Below are positions 1 through 10,560 of a DNA stretch of 64,000 nucleotides, one piece after another; the stretch's first letter is position 1; the number at the start of each line of letters is the position of its first letter. This DNA comes from Codonopsis lanceolata (lineage: Eukaryota; Streptophyta; Magnoliopsida; Asterales; Campanulaceae): positions 161,460,302 through 161,524,301 of the forward strand of contig CM028377.1 in assembly GCA_013146195.2 (NCBI GenBank). Reading direction: 5' to 3'. The notes beneath the pieces are model-generated. The model saw only the letters and a list, made by a program, of their open reading frames with translations, was not told the origin of the DNA and did no database searches. A program made the translations under genes and the position numbers.

Positions 1-186
1 TTTTTGCTTTTAAGTATCTCACAGATCAGTTTTTCTTCTCCAATTTTTGAACATGCTGCTGATGAGCTGAAATTTCTTCAATCGGTGTCTCAGATGGAAA
101 GATTTCTTCTCTGTGTTTGTTCCCCCTCAGATTGTGCATTCTCCTCTTCATTTGTAGCAGGAAGGGTATCACAGATGAGGAATACT

Positions 187-639
187 TCAGGGTGCACAAC
201 CTTCAAGTTCAAGGGGTTTGTTGAGGTCAATATCTTCTGTTTGTCTTGTCATACTTGCTTCTTTATTTGGAATATGCTTCTTCATTTCCTCCAAGCTCAT
301 ACATACCAAGGCATCAAAGATTTCTTTAGCTGAGTTTCTACTTTCAGCTAGTATATCTCTTAGCTGTTTACATATCTCTGTTTCTTCTTCGAACAGCTTC
401 CTTTGATTCAAGTCTTCCAGTGTGTTCAAAAGTCTTATAAAGACTAGCTCATAATTATCCTTAAAGTCTGATTCTTCATGGGATGACCAAGAGGACAGAT
501 TGATGGGGCTAGATTGACCAAAGTGTTCAGAGCTGTTTTCTTCAAAACAGTCCTCTATATCACTTTCAGAAGATATCTCAATGGGGATTGGAAAGGAGAC
601 ACGGGGTATTGGTTGGTTTTTTTGGTATTGGTTGGTTTC
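187..639 (-). CDS. unidentified acidic open frame, partial
   Basis: An uninterrupted minus-strand frame of about 150 codons runs between two stop codons and has no convincing initiator, so it may be an exon or a captured fragment. The product begins with a serine- and glutamate-rich acidic stretch. A helix-rich charged part follows, containing LEDLNQRKLFEEE and a second helical segment with SLEEMKKHIPNKE, then a short tail ending LELEGCAP. I recognise no domain. Composition (alternating K/E, leucine spacing) is protein-like rather than random AT-rich sequence. No neighbour gives context: a SINE lies just upstream on the same strand and repeat A beyond it. It could be a piece of a retrotransposon Gag-like coiled coil or a host gene exon. 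Confidence 0.3.
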   Translation of the reverse strand, partial: ETNQYQKNQPIPRVSFPIPIEISSESDIEDCFEENSSEHFGQSSPINLSSWSSHEESDFKDNYELVFIRLLNTLEDLNQRKLFEEETEICKQLRDILAESRNSAKEIFDALVCMSLEEMKKHIPNKEASMTRQTEDIDLNKPLELEGCAP

Positions 640-742
640 TTAATCTCTCAGATCTTCTGGGCTTCATCCCTCTAAAAACTCGAATCTGCCAACAGATTTA
701 TCTAATCTAACACTATAAATATGTGTAGGCAGAATGAAACTA

Positions 743-862
743 GTTTTTTTTTTTTTTGGTTGTTGATAGGTAAGTGTGATCCCTTGTTGGTATGAGAATT
801 GGAACCAAGGATTTCAAGGTTTTACCTGTGTGCCCTTGCCATCTATCCCACCCCTTGGGGAT
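743..862 (-). mobile_element. tRNA-derived SINE with target duplication
   Basis: Read on the minus strand, this 120-bp unit has an A-box-like segment (GATGGCAAGGGCA) and a B-box-like segment (GGTTCCAATTC), as in tRNA-derived plant SINEs. It ends in a poly(A) tail, seen on the plus strand as a T run at 744-757. The 8-bp direct repeat TGAAACTA flanks it at 735-742 and 863-870, which fits target-primed insertion. It is short for a SINE body. The family is not assigned. Confidence 0.7.
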
Positions 863-1009
863 TGAAACTAACTTTTTACAGTACTCCACTTAAACTGAAC
901 TCCTCACTTCAGTTTATATAACTTGACACATAATTATAGCCGTTAACTAGCTTTCTAGAAAATTGTGATTCGATAATTGAAAATGTAGCCGTTGGAGAAG
1001 TTGAAAACT

Positions 1010-1615
1010 TACCGTTGTTTTTCCCATGTATAGTAAGGAAAGAAACTTATTGTTACAAATTAGCCGTTGGTGGATATGATACATTTATCCTCTGTGATTC
1101 CATCTTTCAAATGTAGTGTTGTTTTTCCCATGTACATTAAGGAAACAAACTTTCCGTTATAAATGAGCTGTAACCGGATTTGATAATTTTCCTTTGTGAT
1201 TCCATCTTGAAAACATGGTGTTGTTTTCCCATAAACATTAAGGAAAATAACTTACCGTTAGGATTTAGCCGTTGGAGGATTTGATACTTTTCCTTGGTGA
1301 TTTCATCTTCAAAACATTTTGTTGTTTTTCCCATGTACATTAAGGAAAGAAACTTACTGTTATGAATTAGCCGTTTGAGGATTTGATACTTTTCCTTTGT
1401 GATTCCATCTTGAAAACATACCGTTGTTTTTCCCATGTACATTTAAGAAAGAAACTTACCATTATGAATTATCCTTTGGAGGATTTGTTACTATTCTATA
1501 GTGATTCCATCTTGAAAACATTCCTTTGTTTTTCCCATGTATATTAAGGAAAGAAATTTGCCGTTATAAATTAGCCGTTGAGGATTTTGTACCTTTCATT
1601 TGTGATTCCATCTGG
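1010..1615 (-). repeat. 102-bp tandem array encoding a 34-residue repeat
   Basis: About six diverged units of roughly 102 bp follow each other. Each contains the plus-strand landmark TTTTTCCCATGTACATTAAG. Read on the minus strand a unit encodes a 34-residue repeat beginning MYMGKTT, followed by C-F-x-D-x-I-T-K-E-K-Y-Q-I-L and a K-x-x-S-L end. Since 102 is divisible by three, the frame passes from unit to unit: minus-strand 1137-1442 stays open across about three units, and 49808-50191 in copy 2 stays open across nearly four. Outer units carry stops or indels. I recognise no protein family. Codon phasing may reflect an ancestral coding repeat, or chance from the unit length. Confidence 0.7.
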
Positions 1616-1719
1616 ACTAGTTACATTCACATGGTATAAATGGTAAGAGATGCATAACACTGGTTTCATTGTTTCTAGCTTTCGTTCCTTGAGCACTTCC
1701 AAACTGTAGGAAAATTGTC

Positions 1720-1875
1720 ATGAGTATAGGGAGTGAAAAGGAGAGTGAATGGCCGTATATTTGGAGGAAAATGTTGGTGGAGCTGCTTAGAGTTGTGGAG
1801 GTTGAGCTAAGATTTAAGAAGCTTGAGGATAGACTTGGGAAGCTAGAGGAAACAACCACCCTCATATGTGACTAG
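1720..1875 (+). pseudogene. short coiled-coil-like captured fragment
   Basis: An ATG-started frame of 51 codons encodes a charged, leucine-spaced helix. It contains SEKESEWPYIWRKM and a heptad-like stretch VEVELRFKKLEDRLGKLEE. The same frame, with a few substitutions and extended upstream by an arginine- and cysteine-containing stretch, is on the minus strand of repeat A copy 2 at about 49381-49590. Conservation between copies only shows common descent. I recognise no host gene. It is most simply a captured exon fragment carried by repeat A. It could be part of the same transcript as the downstream E2 fragment, which is on the same strand. Confidence 0.35.
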
Positions 1876-1944
1876 CATTCTGGCTAGGGATAAGAGGTGA
1901 TTCAGTGAAATAAATTGGGAGCGGAAGTAAGGTCGGGGGAGAAA

Positions 1945-2192
1945 AATAATAATGGTGGATTTGGTAAAAATACCGAGAGAAAAATCACATCAGTTTTCAA
2001 CAAAAACCAGAGCGTTTCAATAATGAGCTTGGTACCTGTCGGCGACAATCTCTCCCATCTCAACGCCACGTTACCCAGCCTAATTTCCAACCCTTACGAA
2101 GGCGGTACTTTCGTAATCGACATAACCCTACTTGACGGATACCCCTTTGTGCCTCCTAAGATGAAGTTCATAACAAAAGTCTGGCATCATAG
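1945..2192 (+). pseudogene. ubiquitin-conjugating enzyme E2 fragment (sense arm)
   Basis: The translation contains NPYEGGTFVIDIT, then GYPFVPPKMKFITKVWH. This is the hallmark of the E2 (UBC) fold covering beta strands 1-3 and the P-P-K-M-x-F segment, and it resembles the UBC27-type plant E2. It stops at the histidine where the HPN motif would begin, so the catalytic cysteine is absent and the piece cannot be an active enzyme. It forms the left arm of a perfect-centre foldback with 2196-2440. In copy 2 of repeat A the equivalent arm is on the minus strand. It is a captured gene fragment; the parent gene is not in this window. Confidence 0.8.
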
Positions 2193-2195
2193 ACC

Positions 2196-2440
2196 TCATG
2201 ACAACTTTTGTTATGAACTTCATCTTAGGAGGCACAAAAGGGTATCCATCAGGTAGAGTTATGTCGATTATGAAAATTCCACCTTCGTAAGGGGTGGAAA
2301 TTGGGCTAGGTATGGTGGCGGTGAGATGAGAGAGATTGTCGTCGGCGGGTACCAAGCTCATTATTGAACCTCTTTGGTATTTGTTGAAATGTGATAATTC
2401 TCTTTGTATTTTTACGTAATCCACTATTATTAAGAGAGTG
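2196..2440 (-). pseudogene. ubiquitin-conjugating enzyme E2 fragment (antisense arm)
   Basis: Minus-strand reading from about 2424 starts MDYVKIQREL and continues through TPYEGGIFIIDITLPDGYPF and PPKMKFITKV. This is the N-terminal helix and first sheet strands of an E2 enzyme, again ending before the catalytic cysteine. It keeps the N-terminal helix better than the sense arm. By eye the arms match at roughly 85-90% over about 245 bp, separated by a loop of about 20 bp around 2190-2200. A transcript through both arms on either strand would fold into a long hairpin. The arm-specific differences are shared with repeat A copy 2, so the inverted duplication is older than the duplication of repeat A. 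Confidence 0.8.
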
Positions 2441-2825
2441 GGGGTACGGTCAATGAATTAAGATTCGTAAGACGATTTTACAGGAGATCTAGCCATAAAT
2501 ATAACGTTGCACTCTTCTACTCGTGCAGGCCTAGCGGTCTATGTTCATATTCACTAATGTGAGTTTACCATCTCAACAGATATCATTATATAAATTTATC
2601 AGCCTTTATATGGTTCTTTTTTTTTTTTAAGCTTGATTTCCTTGTTTAATTTTTCGTCATACAATGTCAAAAAAGTAATATTTAAAGGTATTCGTTAAGT
2701 AGTACACCCTCAATTTCAAAACATAAATATTTAACACAACACCTATAAAATACTTATTATAACACTTTTTTAAAAAATAGATTAAATTGCCCTTGTGAAA
2801 TTTTATTTATGAAAAGAAAAAAAAA

Positions 2826-3105
2826 ACAAGGTATAGGGACTGGGGGAGGGGCAAAGATGTGTGGGTTGGGCAAACTGGGCTGGGTGGAGGAGTGGAAGAG
2901 GTGTGGGTTGGGCTGGGCGGGTGACTGGGAAGAGGGTGTGGGCTGGGCTTGGGAGGGTCTGGTGGGTTGGCAGAGGGTAGGCTGGGCTGGGGAGGGGGTC
3001 TGGTTGCTGGGCAGAAATGTGGGTTGGCTGGAGGAGGGTTTGGGCAGTGGGCGGAGGCTTGGCGGCCGGTGGTGGCAGGGCAGACGTTATGGGTGGTAGG
3101 TGGTG
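2826..3105 (+). repeat. G-rich low-complexity tract of repeat A
   Basis: About 280 bp of strongly strand-asymmetric sequence is built from imperfect GGGTTGGGCTGG-like units with runs of three to five Gs. The counterpart in copy 2 (about 48165-48440) is C-rich on the plus strand. The asymmetry and G runs would permit G-quadruplexes on one strand. The open frame of W, G and E residues here is a consequence of composition, not evidence of a gene. Confidence 0.75.
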
Positions 3106-3443
3106 GCCGTCGACGTTGATGTTTAAATTTTTTTTGTTTGAATTTTGTTATATAGTGTTTTCATAGCCAAAAGTAATATATTAAGTATTTTATACGTTTT
3201 GTATTAAGATTTGCTCTTTCAAAATCATATTATGATGAATGAATGAACAATCACGATTCAAGACCAATAATTAAAGAGATAACAAATTCATCAATTGGAT
3301 ACTACTTGTCTTAACGTAGTTAGTACCATCTTGATCCAAGAACCAGACAACAAAATTTTGAATTTTATTGTATTTTTCTATACTTAACTACTCCCCCGTT
3401 TCTAAGTAATTAGTTCTATTTTTCATACCCGTGCGTTAAATGC

Positions 3444-3561
<118 letters not shown>

Positions 3562-5404
3562 AAGTAATATTAAAATTAAACAAAATTAAAAGAATAAAGA
3601 AAAAGTAATATTTGAGACAAATGCTTAAATAGAAATTCATTTTGTGTTAGTAAAATTATAAATTTTAAAAAAGTTCGTTATTCAAATTTTGTAGTAATAT
3701 TCTTGATTTAATGATGGATGCTAATTAAATAATAGATGCACTTCAAAATTAATTAAAATATTTCTAAAAGGCGTAAAATTTGTGGATAAAATTAAATTAT
3801 AAGTAATTGTGCACATTTGTGATTTAGATGAGTTTTTTTTGTGATTATAATTCAGATATGATGAAATGGACAAAAATTTAATATATATAATTTTTTGTTG
3901 AAATTATAAAATCGGATCTATAAAATTTTCCATATATATTTTTAGATCTTTTGCTTATTTATAAATGGTGGGTATTTGTTAGTATAATTTATCAGATCCG
4001 ATGAAATCACAAAAAAAAAAAAAAATCAGATATAAAATCGGATCTATAAAAGTTGATTGAATTTGTTGCTTTCCATGAGTTTGGACACGTTTTAATTTGA
4101 AACTTAATGAAGGAAATTTTTTATGGCGTGACACAAATGTGTTGGAGTTGGACTTCATAATGTTAGTTACATGTGTATGCTTTTTCATATTCAAATGCAC
4201 ATTTAATATAAAGATCACTTTCTATTTTTGACATTTACTTTTGGCGAGATTTTATTATTTTTAAATTACCTACACTTTATATATAATCCTTCTGTGCTAA
4301 AATTATTATTATGCTTTCCTTTTTCATCTTACCATTACCAATTACCAGCAACAAGCTATGCTTTAAATTCGGATATATTCTAGTCTTCCTATATAATTTT
4401 CTAATCGTTAAAGTATATATTTTTTTAATCAGAAAAAATAACTTTTGAACGCGAAAAAACTGCGATAACTTTAATAAGCAATAGGTACGCTACATCAAAT
4501 TTATCTATTGCGGTGTAATTTTTTTTTATCGATTGCGTTGTAAAAAAAGTTCCTTTATTAATTAAGTCTATATATTTTTGCACCGCGGTTCAAAAAGTTC
4601 AATTTTCAAATAATATTTTTGAACTGCGATTTATTTTTTGAATACTTAATTTGTGAATTGTGATTTCGAATATCAACAGCAAGAAATTAATGACTAACAA
4701 CCCTTCTTCCTTTTCTTTTAAATATCTATTGTCAATTCTTCTTTTTTTATTCATAATCATTTTTCTTTCTTCCTTATTTCCTTTCATTTGTTATAAATCC
4801 AAAATAATGTTTTTGTACCGCGATTCCTTTTTTGATATATTTTTATACTGCGGTGCATATGTTTTTATTTTATATAATTAGAATATCAAGAGCCAACATT
4901 AAAAACAAATTAAAGAAAGTCAACTACCAAACATGTTTATCAAGACCAAAACAATAATCCTACATATTTTTGCACCGCGATTTCCTTTTTGGATATATCG
5001 CAGTACAAAAAAGATTTCTTCTTTAAATAATCCTACGTGGTTTTTTTAAAATTTAGAATATCAAGAGTTAGCATTAAAAAAAAATTAAAGAAATCCAACT
5101 ACCAAGCACGTATATCAAGATCCATAATTATAAAGATAAACAACCATTCTTCATTTTTTGGTCCATAAATATCTACCGTCATTTCTTTCATCTTTATTCA
5201 TAACTATCTTTCTTTCTTCCTTATTTCATTTCAAAGCTATATTTCTATATTCAAAGCTTTGACACTACATTCTGCACTGATGTTTCAAAAATAGTCTAAA
5301 ATATAACAAATTTATATTTCGTCACAATCTTAATTTGCGCATCAGAATTAATGAACTTCAAGAAGGTTGGATTGTCTTTTGCTTCTAGCCCATTTTATGT
5401 CCGT

Positions 5405-5469
5405 TCATACGATTTATTGTCAATTCCAGTCGTTTATCAACGGTTGGAATTGAAAATAAATCGTATGAA
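5405..5469 (+). repeat. short imperfect foldback (about 30-bp stem)
   Basis: Two arms, starting TTCATACGATTTATTGTC and ending in its near reverse complement at 5469, pair over about 28 of 31 positions around a loop of a few bases. A third partial copy of one arm (GGTTGGAATTGGAAATAA) lies near 5665. It sits inside the MULE upstream of the transposase 3' end. It has the size of a pre-miRNA-like hairpin, but many transposon foldbacks look like this. 5265-5750 holds no recognisable gene. Confidence 0.5.
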
Positions 5470-6091
5470 GGGAGCAGTTGATGTTTTGAAACCAACAACC
5501 ATATGCATATAAATTTAAAGAAAAAGATGGTTTGAATGGAGCTATTGATGTTCAAAACATATGTGAAACTCACAACCATAGACATACTGATTTGAAGAAG
5601 ATGATGAGTTTCTAATAGATATAAATTGTTTTGTAATAGATATTTTGTTCCTTGAGATAGTTTATTCTCTGTATTCGGTTGGAATTGGAAATAATAAAGA
5701 GATTTGTTGTTTCTTGCACTGTGATTCCCTTTTTCTTTGTTCATCAAAAAATTATTGCACTGTGATGTATATTTGCATTTTATGCTGAACTTTATACTCC
5801 ACTTTATAATTTAAAATAGTTGGTTAGTTAACAGTAATATATGCATCGCGATGTATATTCCTGTGAACCACGATACTAAAATAATAAATAAGTAAAACTG
5901 TTATCAATATTGTGTATTGCGGTGACTTCATTTCTCCATCGCGATATTAAAATGTAAAAAACAAATCATCTACCGCGATACTAAAATGTAAAAAACAAAC
6001 AATGTATCGTGATACTAAAATGTAAAAAACACAAATCTTTTAACAAATAATGTTTTAGTAACATTAAAAAAATAACTCAATCTTGGATTGC

Positions 6092-8338
6092 TTATCTGCC
6101 TGACCTATAGTTATGACTACAAAGCTTTTTACATTTACCACATTTCATTTTCCTTTTGCTTATTGATTCGTCATTTGATGCAATCCTTTTCTTCTTTAGA
6201 CATCTAGCTAATCTCTTGGTAATAGGTGGTAAAATGGTCTCGTCTTTCACATAATTACCAACCTCGTACCTTTCAGTAGTTGGAATAGGCATTAAGTTTC
6301 CCTTATAACACTTGATGTAATAGCTCATGAGGAAGAAATTATCAACAATATCTTCAATCTTTTTACCGCACCTCTCAATTGTAATAGTAGGGTGGCAACA
6401 TGGGAACCCTTGAATCTACCATTGATAACATGAACATATTTTATTCCCCAAATCAATTTTCACACTTTGATCCAATAGAACCTCATATATATCGTTACAT
6501 ACACTACGTACATGCCACGTGATACCAATGTTTATATATTCACTCCACTTATGATCTATTTTTAAACATAGTAATTTGTTCCACTTAGTTCCACTGCTAA
6601 GCTTCTTCAAAAACCATTTTATAATTTTTGATCTTATGCAATCAACCATGTGTGTAATGAGAAGACCACAAGCCTCCAAAATCCAATTATTGAACGATTC
6701 AGCAGCATTTGATGTCATCTCAACATACCTATTCTCCCGACAATGTGCAATAGCCCAATTTTGAAATAGAAGATTAACCAAAAATTCAGTAGCAATCTGT
6801 CCACCTTCTCTTTTAAATATTTCAAGCTTCACCTCGAAAAGTTTAATATTCAGAGTATACGCATAATCTTTTAGTCTTTTATACAAATTAGATCGAAATT
6901 CTTTTGAATACGGTATACCACGATAAATGTCTTTCAAATTACGATAAAGATGCACAAAACAAAAATGTTTGGAACTCCCAAAAATTTCAGATATGACTTC
7001 CATTAAACCAACATTTCTATCAGAAACAAACATCACATCCCTATAAAGTAATTCTTTTACTTTTGAAAAAACCAACACCAATTATCTTGATTTTGAGCAC
7101 TTACAACTGCAAAAGCAAATGGAAAAAGAATTGCAAAGAAAAAAAATGATAATTAAATAATGTTCACAAAAAAAATTAAAACATAAAAGAGTTTCCTTAA
7201 ATAATTAAATACCTTGATTTCCATCATTGATTGTTGCAGACAAAAGAATTCTCTTAAATCGAGATTTCATAAAAGTTCTATCTATGAACAATATTGGACG
7301 ACAATACTTAAAACCATCTATACATGCGCGAAACGAAATAAACAAACGATTGAAACGATTTGTAATAGGGTCCGATTCAAAAAATGCACAACTGTCATGA
7401 TTACTATTATGCAAAGCTTTCACATATCATTGGAGCTCCTGAAAAGAATTTTCGTAACCACAAAAAATCTTACCCCAAGCCTTGTCAACGCTCCTCCATG
7501 CCTTACTGTATGATACCAAAATCTCATGTTGGGTCCTCGTCTAATCAACTACATCTTTTGGAGAATACGATGGTTGGCTACGAACATTTTCAAGAATCAA
7601 GTTTGAAATTATACAATAACCCATCCTTTTTGCATAATCCATTGGATCAATCATATTGATATAACAAATTTGTTCAAGGTTACACTTGTATACTCTTACT
7701 GACTTGTCAACGGCTGAAACAGTTCCCTTCATAAACCAAGTTCAACCATCATTATATTTTTTTGCAAACAACACTAATCCTCTCATTATTGTTCTTCAAA
7801 AAAATATATTCAAAACCATTTTTGAAAGAATACTTTATAAGTTCACAACGAAATTCATACACCCCCCCATTTTGAAAATTTTTCCAACACTAGTAATAAG
7901 TGATGCCCAATCAGAAGTTAAAATGTCATTTTCAGATTGATTAGGACATATATCATAACATGGGACACTATCATCATTAATGTCCACACATGAAGAATTG
8001 ATATTGCTTTGATAAAATGTAGATGAATCGTGACTCGAATACTTACTCTGTTCAATCTAAAACTAAAATCATTTTGATTTTCAACAACATCTATGGATAT
8101 AATACTACTTGACAAAAATCTGGCAAAAAACAACATGTTTACGCAATCCTCGTCATTCGTCAAACAATAATTCATGTGAGATCCAACAGAATACTTCATA
8201 GATAAATTTGAAAATTCAACATTAAAATATTTACTTGCTACCAATTGAATAACATCACCAATGACAAAAAATTTCACTAAGTTTAGAAACAATCGTATCT
8301 CCTCGAAATTTAACCAATAACATAATGAGTTTTTCCAT
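6092..8338 (-). pseudogene. MULE transposase (MuDR-type), frameshifted
   Basis: Read from the ATG at 8338, the N-terminal part (MEKLIMLLVKFRGDT, then after a frameshift VIGDVIQLVASKYFNVEF) resembles the beta-rich N-terminus of plant MULE proteins. The MuDR DNA-binding-like domain follows at about 7940-7541 (FRCELIKYSFKNGFEY). The transposase core comes next: RPILFIDRTFMKSRFK at about 7320, ending DGNQG. A probable intron of about 100 bp (donor near 7213) separates it from FVSDRNVGLMEVISEIFG and CFVHLYRNLK. Near the C-terminus CSCYQW, an in-frame TAG at about 6418, then GFPCCHPTITI form a SWIM zinc finger (C-x-C...C-x-H). A basic tail with CGKCKKLCSHNYRSGR ends the frame. Several frame changes and the stop in the SWIM finger make it non-functional. 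Confidence 0.85.
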
Positions 8339-8805
8339 TGAAAAATGAAATGAATAGGAATAGGAAAGAAACGATGATTTACAGAATAGAGAATAAAATG
8401 CTTTAAGCGATAAATAAGGTTTTGAACCGCGGTATATAAAACTATGCATCGTGATAGAACCAGCTAGTTATCCCTTAAGCGTAATTAAGGGTAACGTAGT
8501 CATTTCGATCACATAAGTGACTTTTGAACCGAGGTTCACGCGAATACTCATCTTTTAAACGTTTATTAAGGGTAACGTAATCAATTCGATCTCAAAAGTC
8601 ACTTTTGAACTGTGGTTCATGCGGCTAGTCATGCATTAAGCGTTCATTAACGGTAACGTAGTCATTTCCCAACAAAAAGTGACTGTTTCCTGTTGAAAAT
8701 AAAAAGAAGGAACTGGAGCGATTAAATTAACGAAAAAATGGACCGGCCTGCAAGTTTTTCTTCTTTTTCCTAGGTATCTACAAGACCAAGGATCCAAAAC
8801 TAATT

Positions 8806-10414
8806 GGAAAAATTGTGGGTTGATCTACTTTTCAAAATTTTAATTCGCTCCAGTACCGTGTTTTGTTTTTCAACCGGAAAATGATACTTTTGAAGGCGAA
8901 ATGACTACGATACCATTAATGAGCTTGAGACGCGTCACAAAAATGCATCGCGATTCAAAAATTTATGCACTGCAATTCAAAATTTTATATACCGTGAATC
9001 AAAAATGTATGAACTACGGTTTAAAAATGATGTATCGTGATTTGATGCCATTAGAAGTCCTATCATTGTTGCCATTAGCAGTCTAAAGTAGTTAGCTTCC
9101 TCGAGCCGTGTGCAATTGACATAAGTGAAGGATAAAACATCACGGGCTTGACATTTTTACTATCGGTGTACAAAAAGAAATGCTCTTCACTGTTCTTCTC
9201 CACTGCAATAAAGGCTTCTACTGTTCCAACTGATAGAACCAATACAAAGTTTATGATCTTCCACAATTGTTTATTCAAAAGCTGTTACAAGAGTATATAT
9301 AGATAAATTAAGAAATCTAAATCTGGTGAAGATACATATTACTCCATCCGTCCCAAAATTATTATCTTGTTTGATCCGACACACGGATTAAGAAAAACAA
9401 TTGACTTGATTATAAATATTAGAATAGTGTGTGGTTTCCTTTAAAACCCATGAATATATGGCCCAAAATTAAAGTAAAAAGAAAAAGTAAGGGTAAAGTG
9501 ATAAAAGTGATGTCCTAAAAATGAAACTTTCAAACAAGACAATAATTTTGGGACGGAGGGAGTATATTAATTAGTTGACTAGCTTTGTCAATTCAAGGAG
9601 CAATTAGATGACTTTATTAGTTAAATAATTGAAGGAGCAATTAGCCGTGATCTGTTGTTGTAATTTTGCTACTTGCTGTATTAGTTCTATCACCAATAAA
9701 GACAGTACTCCCTTCCAATTATAGTGCCACCACCTAGGCCTGCAATTCACAATCTTTGTTCAACAAGAACAACTTTATAATTTATTTATGTACCGCGATT
9801 CAAAAATTTATGAACCGTGATTCAAAAAATTATGAACTGTGATTCAAAAAATGATGTATTGTGATTTCCTGCCATTAGCAGTCCTATCATTGTTAGAGAG
9901 CCGTGAAAGACAAAGCTAAATTAGCAGTTTATGTCATCCACATCTTTGCCTTTATATATATGTTACGCTGAGGAAAATCAACATTCTCCATCTGAGAGTT
10001 GATCAACAATTTTGCTGCCTGTGAATTCATTCCCGATCTCTCATCTCTCGTTGTTCATCAATTCTTTCTTTGAGAAATTCCGAAATGGAATTGTATCGAT
10101 TCAGCCATTTGTTTTTCGAAATTTGTTTGGTATAATTCATTCATCGCATCAATGGTGACTATTGGAATTGAAGAACCAACCACTTCGGGATACATATATT
10201 TTTGTTCACATTTGATTGTATAACCATAAATCCATGGAAATGAAGAAAAATGGAGAAGAAGAAGAAAAAGGGAAAAGAAAAAGAAATTTCCAGAGTTTTT
10301 TGACTTTGTGTATTATAAGAACATTTATTTCAAAAATAGTCTTTTGCAGTTGAAAAAAAAACTGGACTAGAAGGGTTATAAACTTCAAAAAGTGGACCGG
10401 CCATAATTTCACCC
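8806..10414. mobile_element. non-autonomous MULE with perfect 9-bp TSD
   Basis: The 9-bp direct repeat AAACTAATT flanks the element at 8797-8805 and 10415-10423, the hallmark of Mutator insertion. The inward termini are GGAAAAATTGTGGGTTGATC on the left and GGGTGAAATTATGGCCGGTC on the right, with similarity continuing for about 100 bp. Inside lie subterminal motifs of the form CGCGATTCAAAAATT, a nested Stowaway MITE, and an imperfect direct repeat (8935-9075 versus about 9785-9895, both containing TCCTATCATTGTT). The segment between them, 9076-9784, therefore looks like a later insertion or captured piece. Minus-strand 9075-9278 is open and mildly protein-like (FFLYTDSKNVKPVMFYP), but I do not recognise it. 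9900-10390 is promoter-like, with a TATATATA box, but leads to no gene. Confidence 0.9.
9342..9562. mobile_element. Stowaway-type MITE with TA duplication
   Basis: This 221-bp element begins CTCCATCCGTCCCAAAATTA and ends with the near inverse, TTTTGGGACGGAGGGAG. It is flanked by the dinucleotide TA (9340-9341, 9563-9564). Terminal sequence and TA target define the Stowaway group of Tc1/mariner MITEs. It is nested inside the non-autonomous MULE and so is younger than that insertion. Confidence 0.93.
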
Positions 10415-10428
10415 AAACTAATTTTTAA

Positions 10429-10560
10429 GGGTGAAATTCGGACCGGTTCCCTGTTGTGAAATTATAATCAGAAGTGTTTATGATTTAAAAAAAACACTAA
10501 AGTATATTTTTAGAAAAAAAATGATGAAAATAACTTTAATGAATAAAAGACGCGCACGAA
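10429..10560. mobile_element. isolated MULE terminus
   Basis: Five bases after the target duplication of the preceding MULE a further terminus begins: GGGTGAAATTCGGACCGGTT. An AATAACTTTAATGAATAAAA zone and a GACGCGCACG motif follow, matching the subterminal order of the other MULEs here. It is oriented as a left end. No matching right end is visible before the gypsy LTR at 11381, so the element is truncated or too diverged. Confidence 0.55.

Larger units (their letters stand above)
4360..8760 (-). mobile_element. decayed autonomous Mutator-like element (MULE)
   Basis: A minus-strand MULE transposase gene (6092-8338) is flanked by terminal zones like those of the MULEs at 8806-10414, 29436-30346 and 51061-51453. 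They share pieces such as an AACTTTTGAA-like motif, a GACTACGATA-like motif and a TTAATGA motif. The right end near 8756 (read inward: AGGCCGGTCCATTTTTTCG) is clear. The left end near 4360 (AAATTCGGATATATTCTAG) is weaker. Three diverged subterminal repeats lie at about 8450-8680, and short motifs of the form GCGATTCAAAAA are scattered at 4440-6060. I did not find the expected 9-bp target duplication, so exact ends are uncertain. 4167-4359 shows nothing else. Confidence 0.65.

Noticed and set aside
1915..2424. Active E2 enzyme gene on either strand
   Set aside because: Both fragments stop before the HPN motif and the catalytic cysteine; the frames then run through the foldback centre into antisense sequence.
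2809..3099. 96-codon frame rich in W and G as a protein gene
   Set aside because: It is a translation of the GGGTTGGGCTGG-type tract; the opposite tract in copy 2 gives proline-rich frames in two phases.
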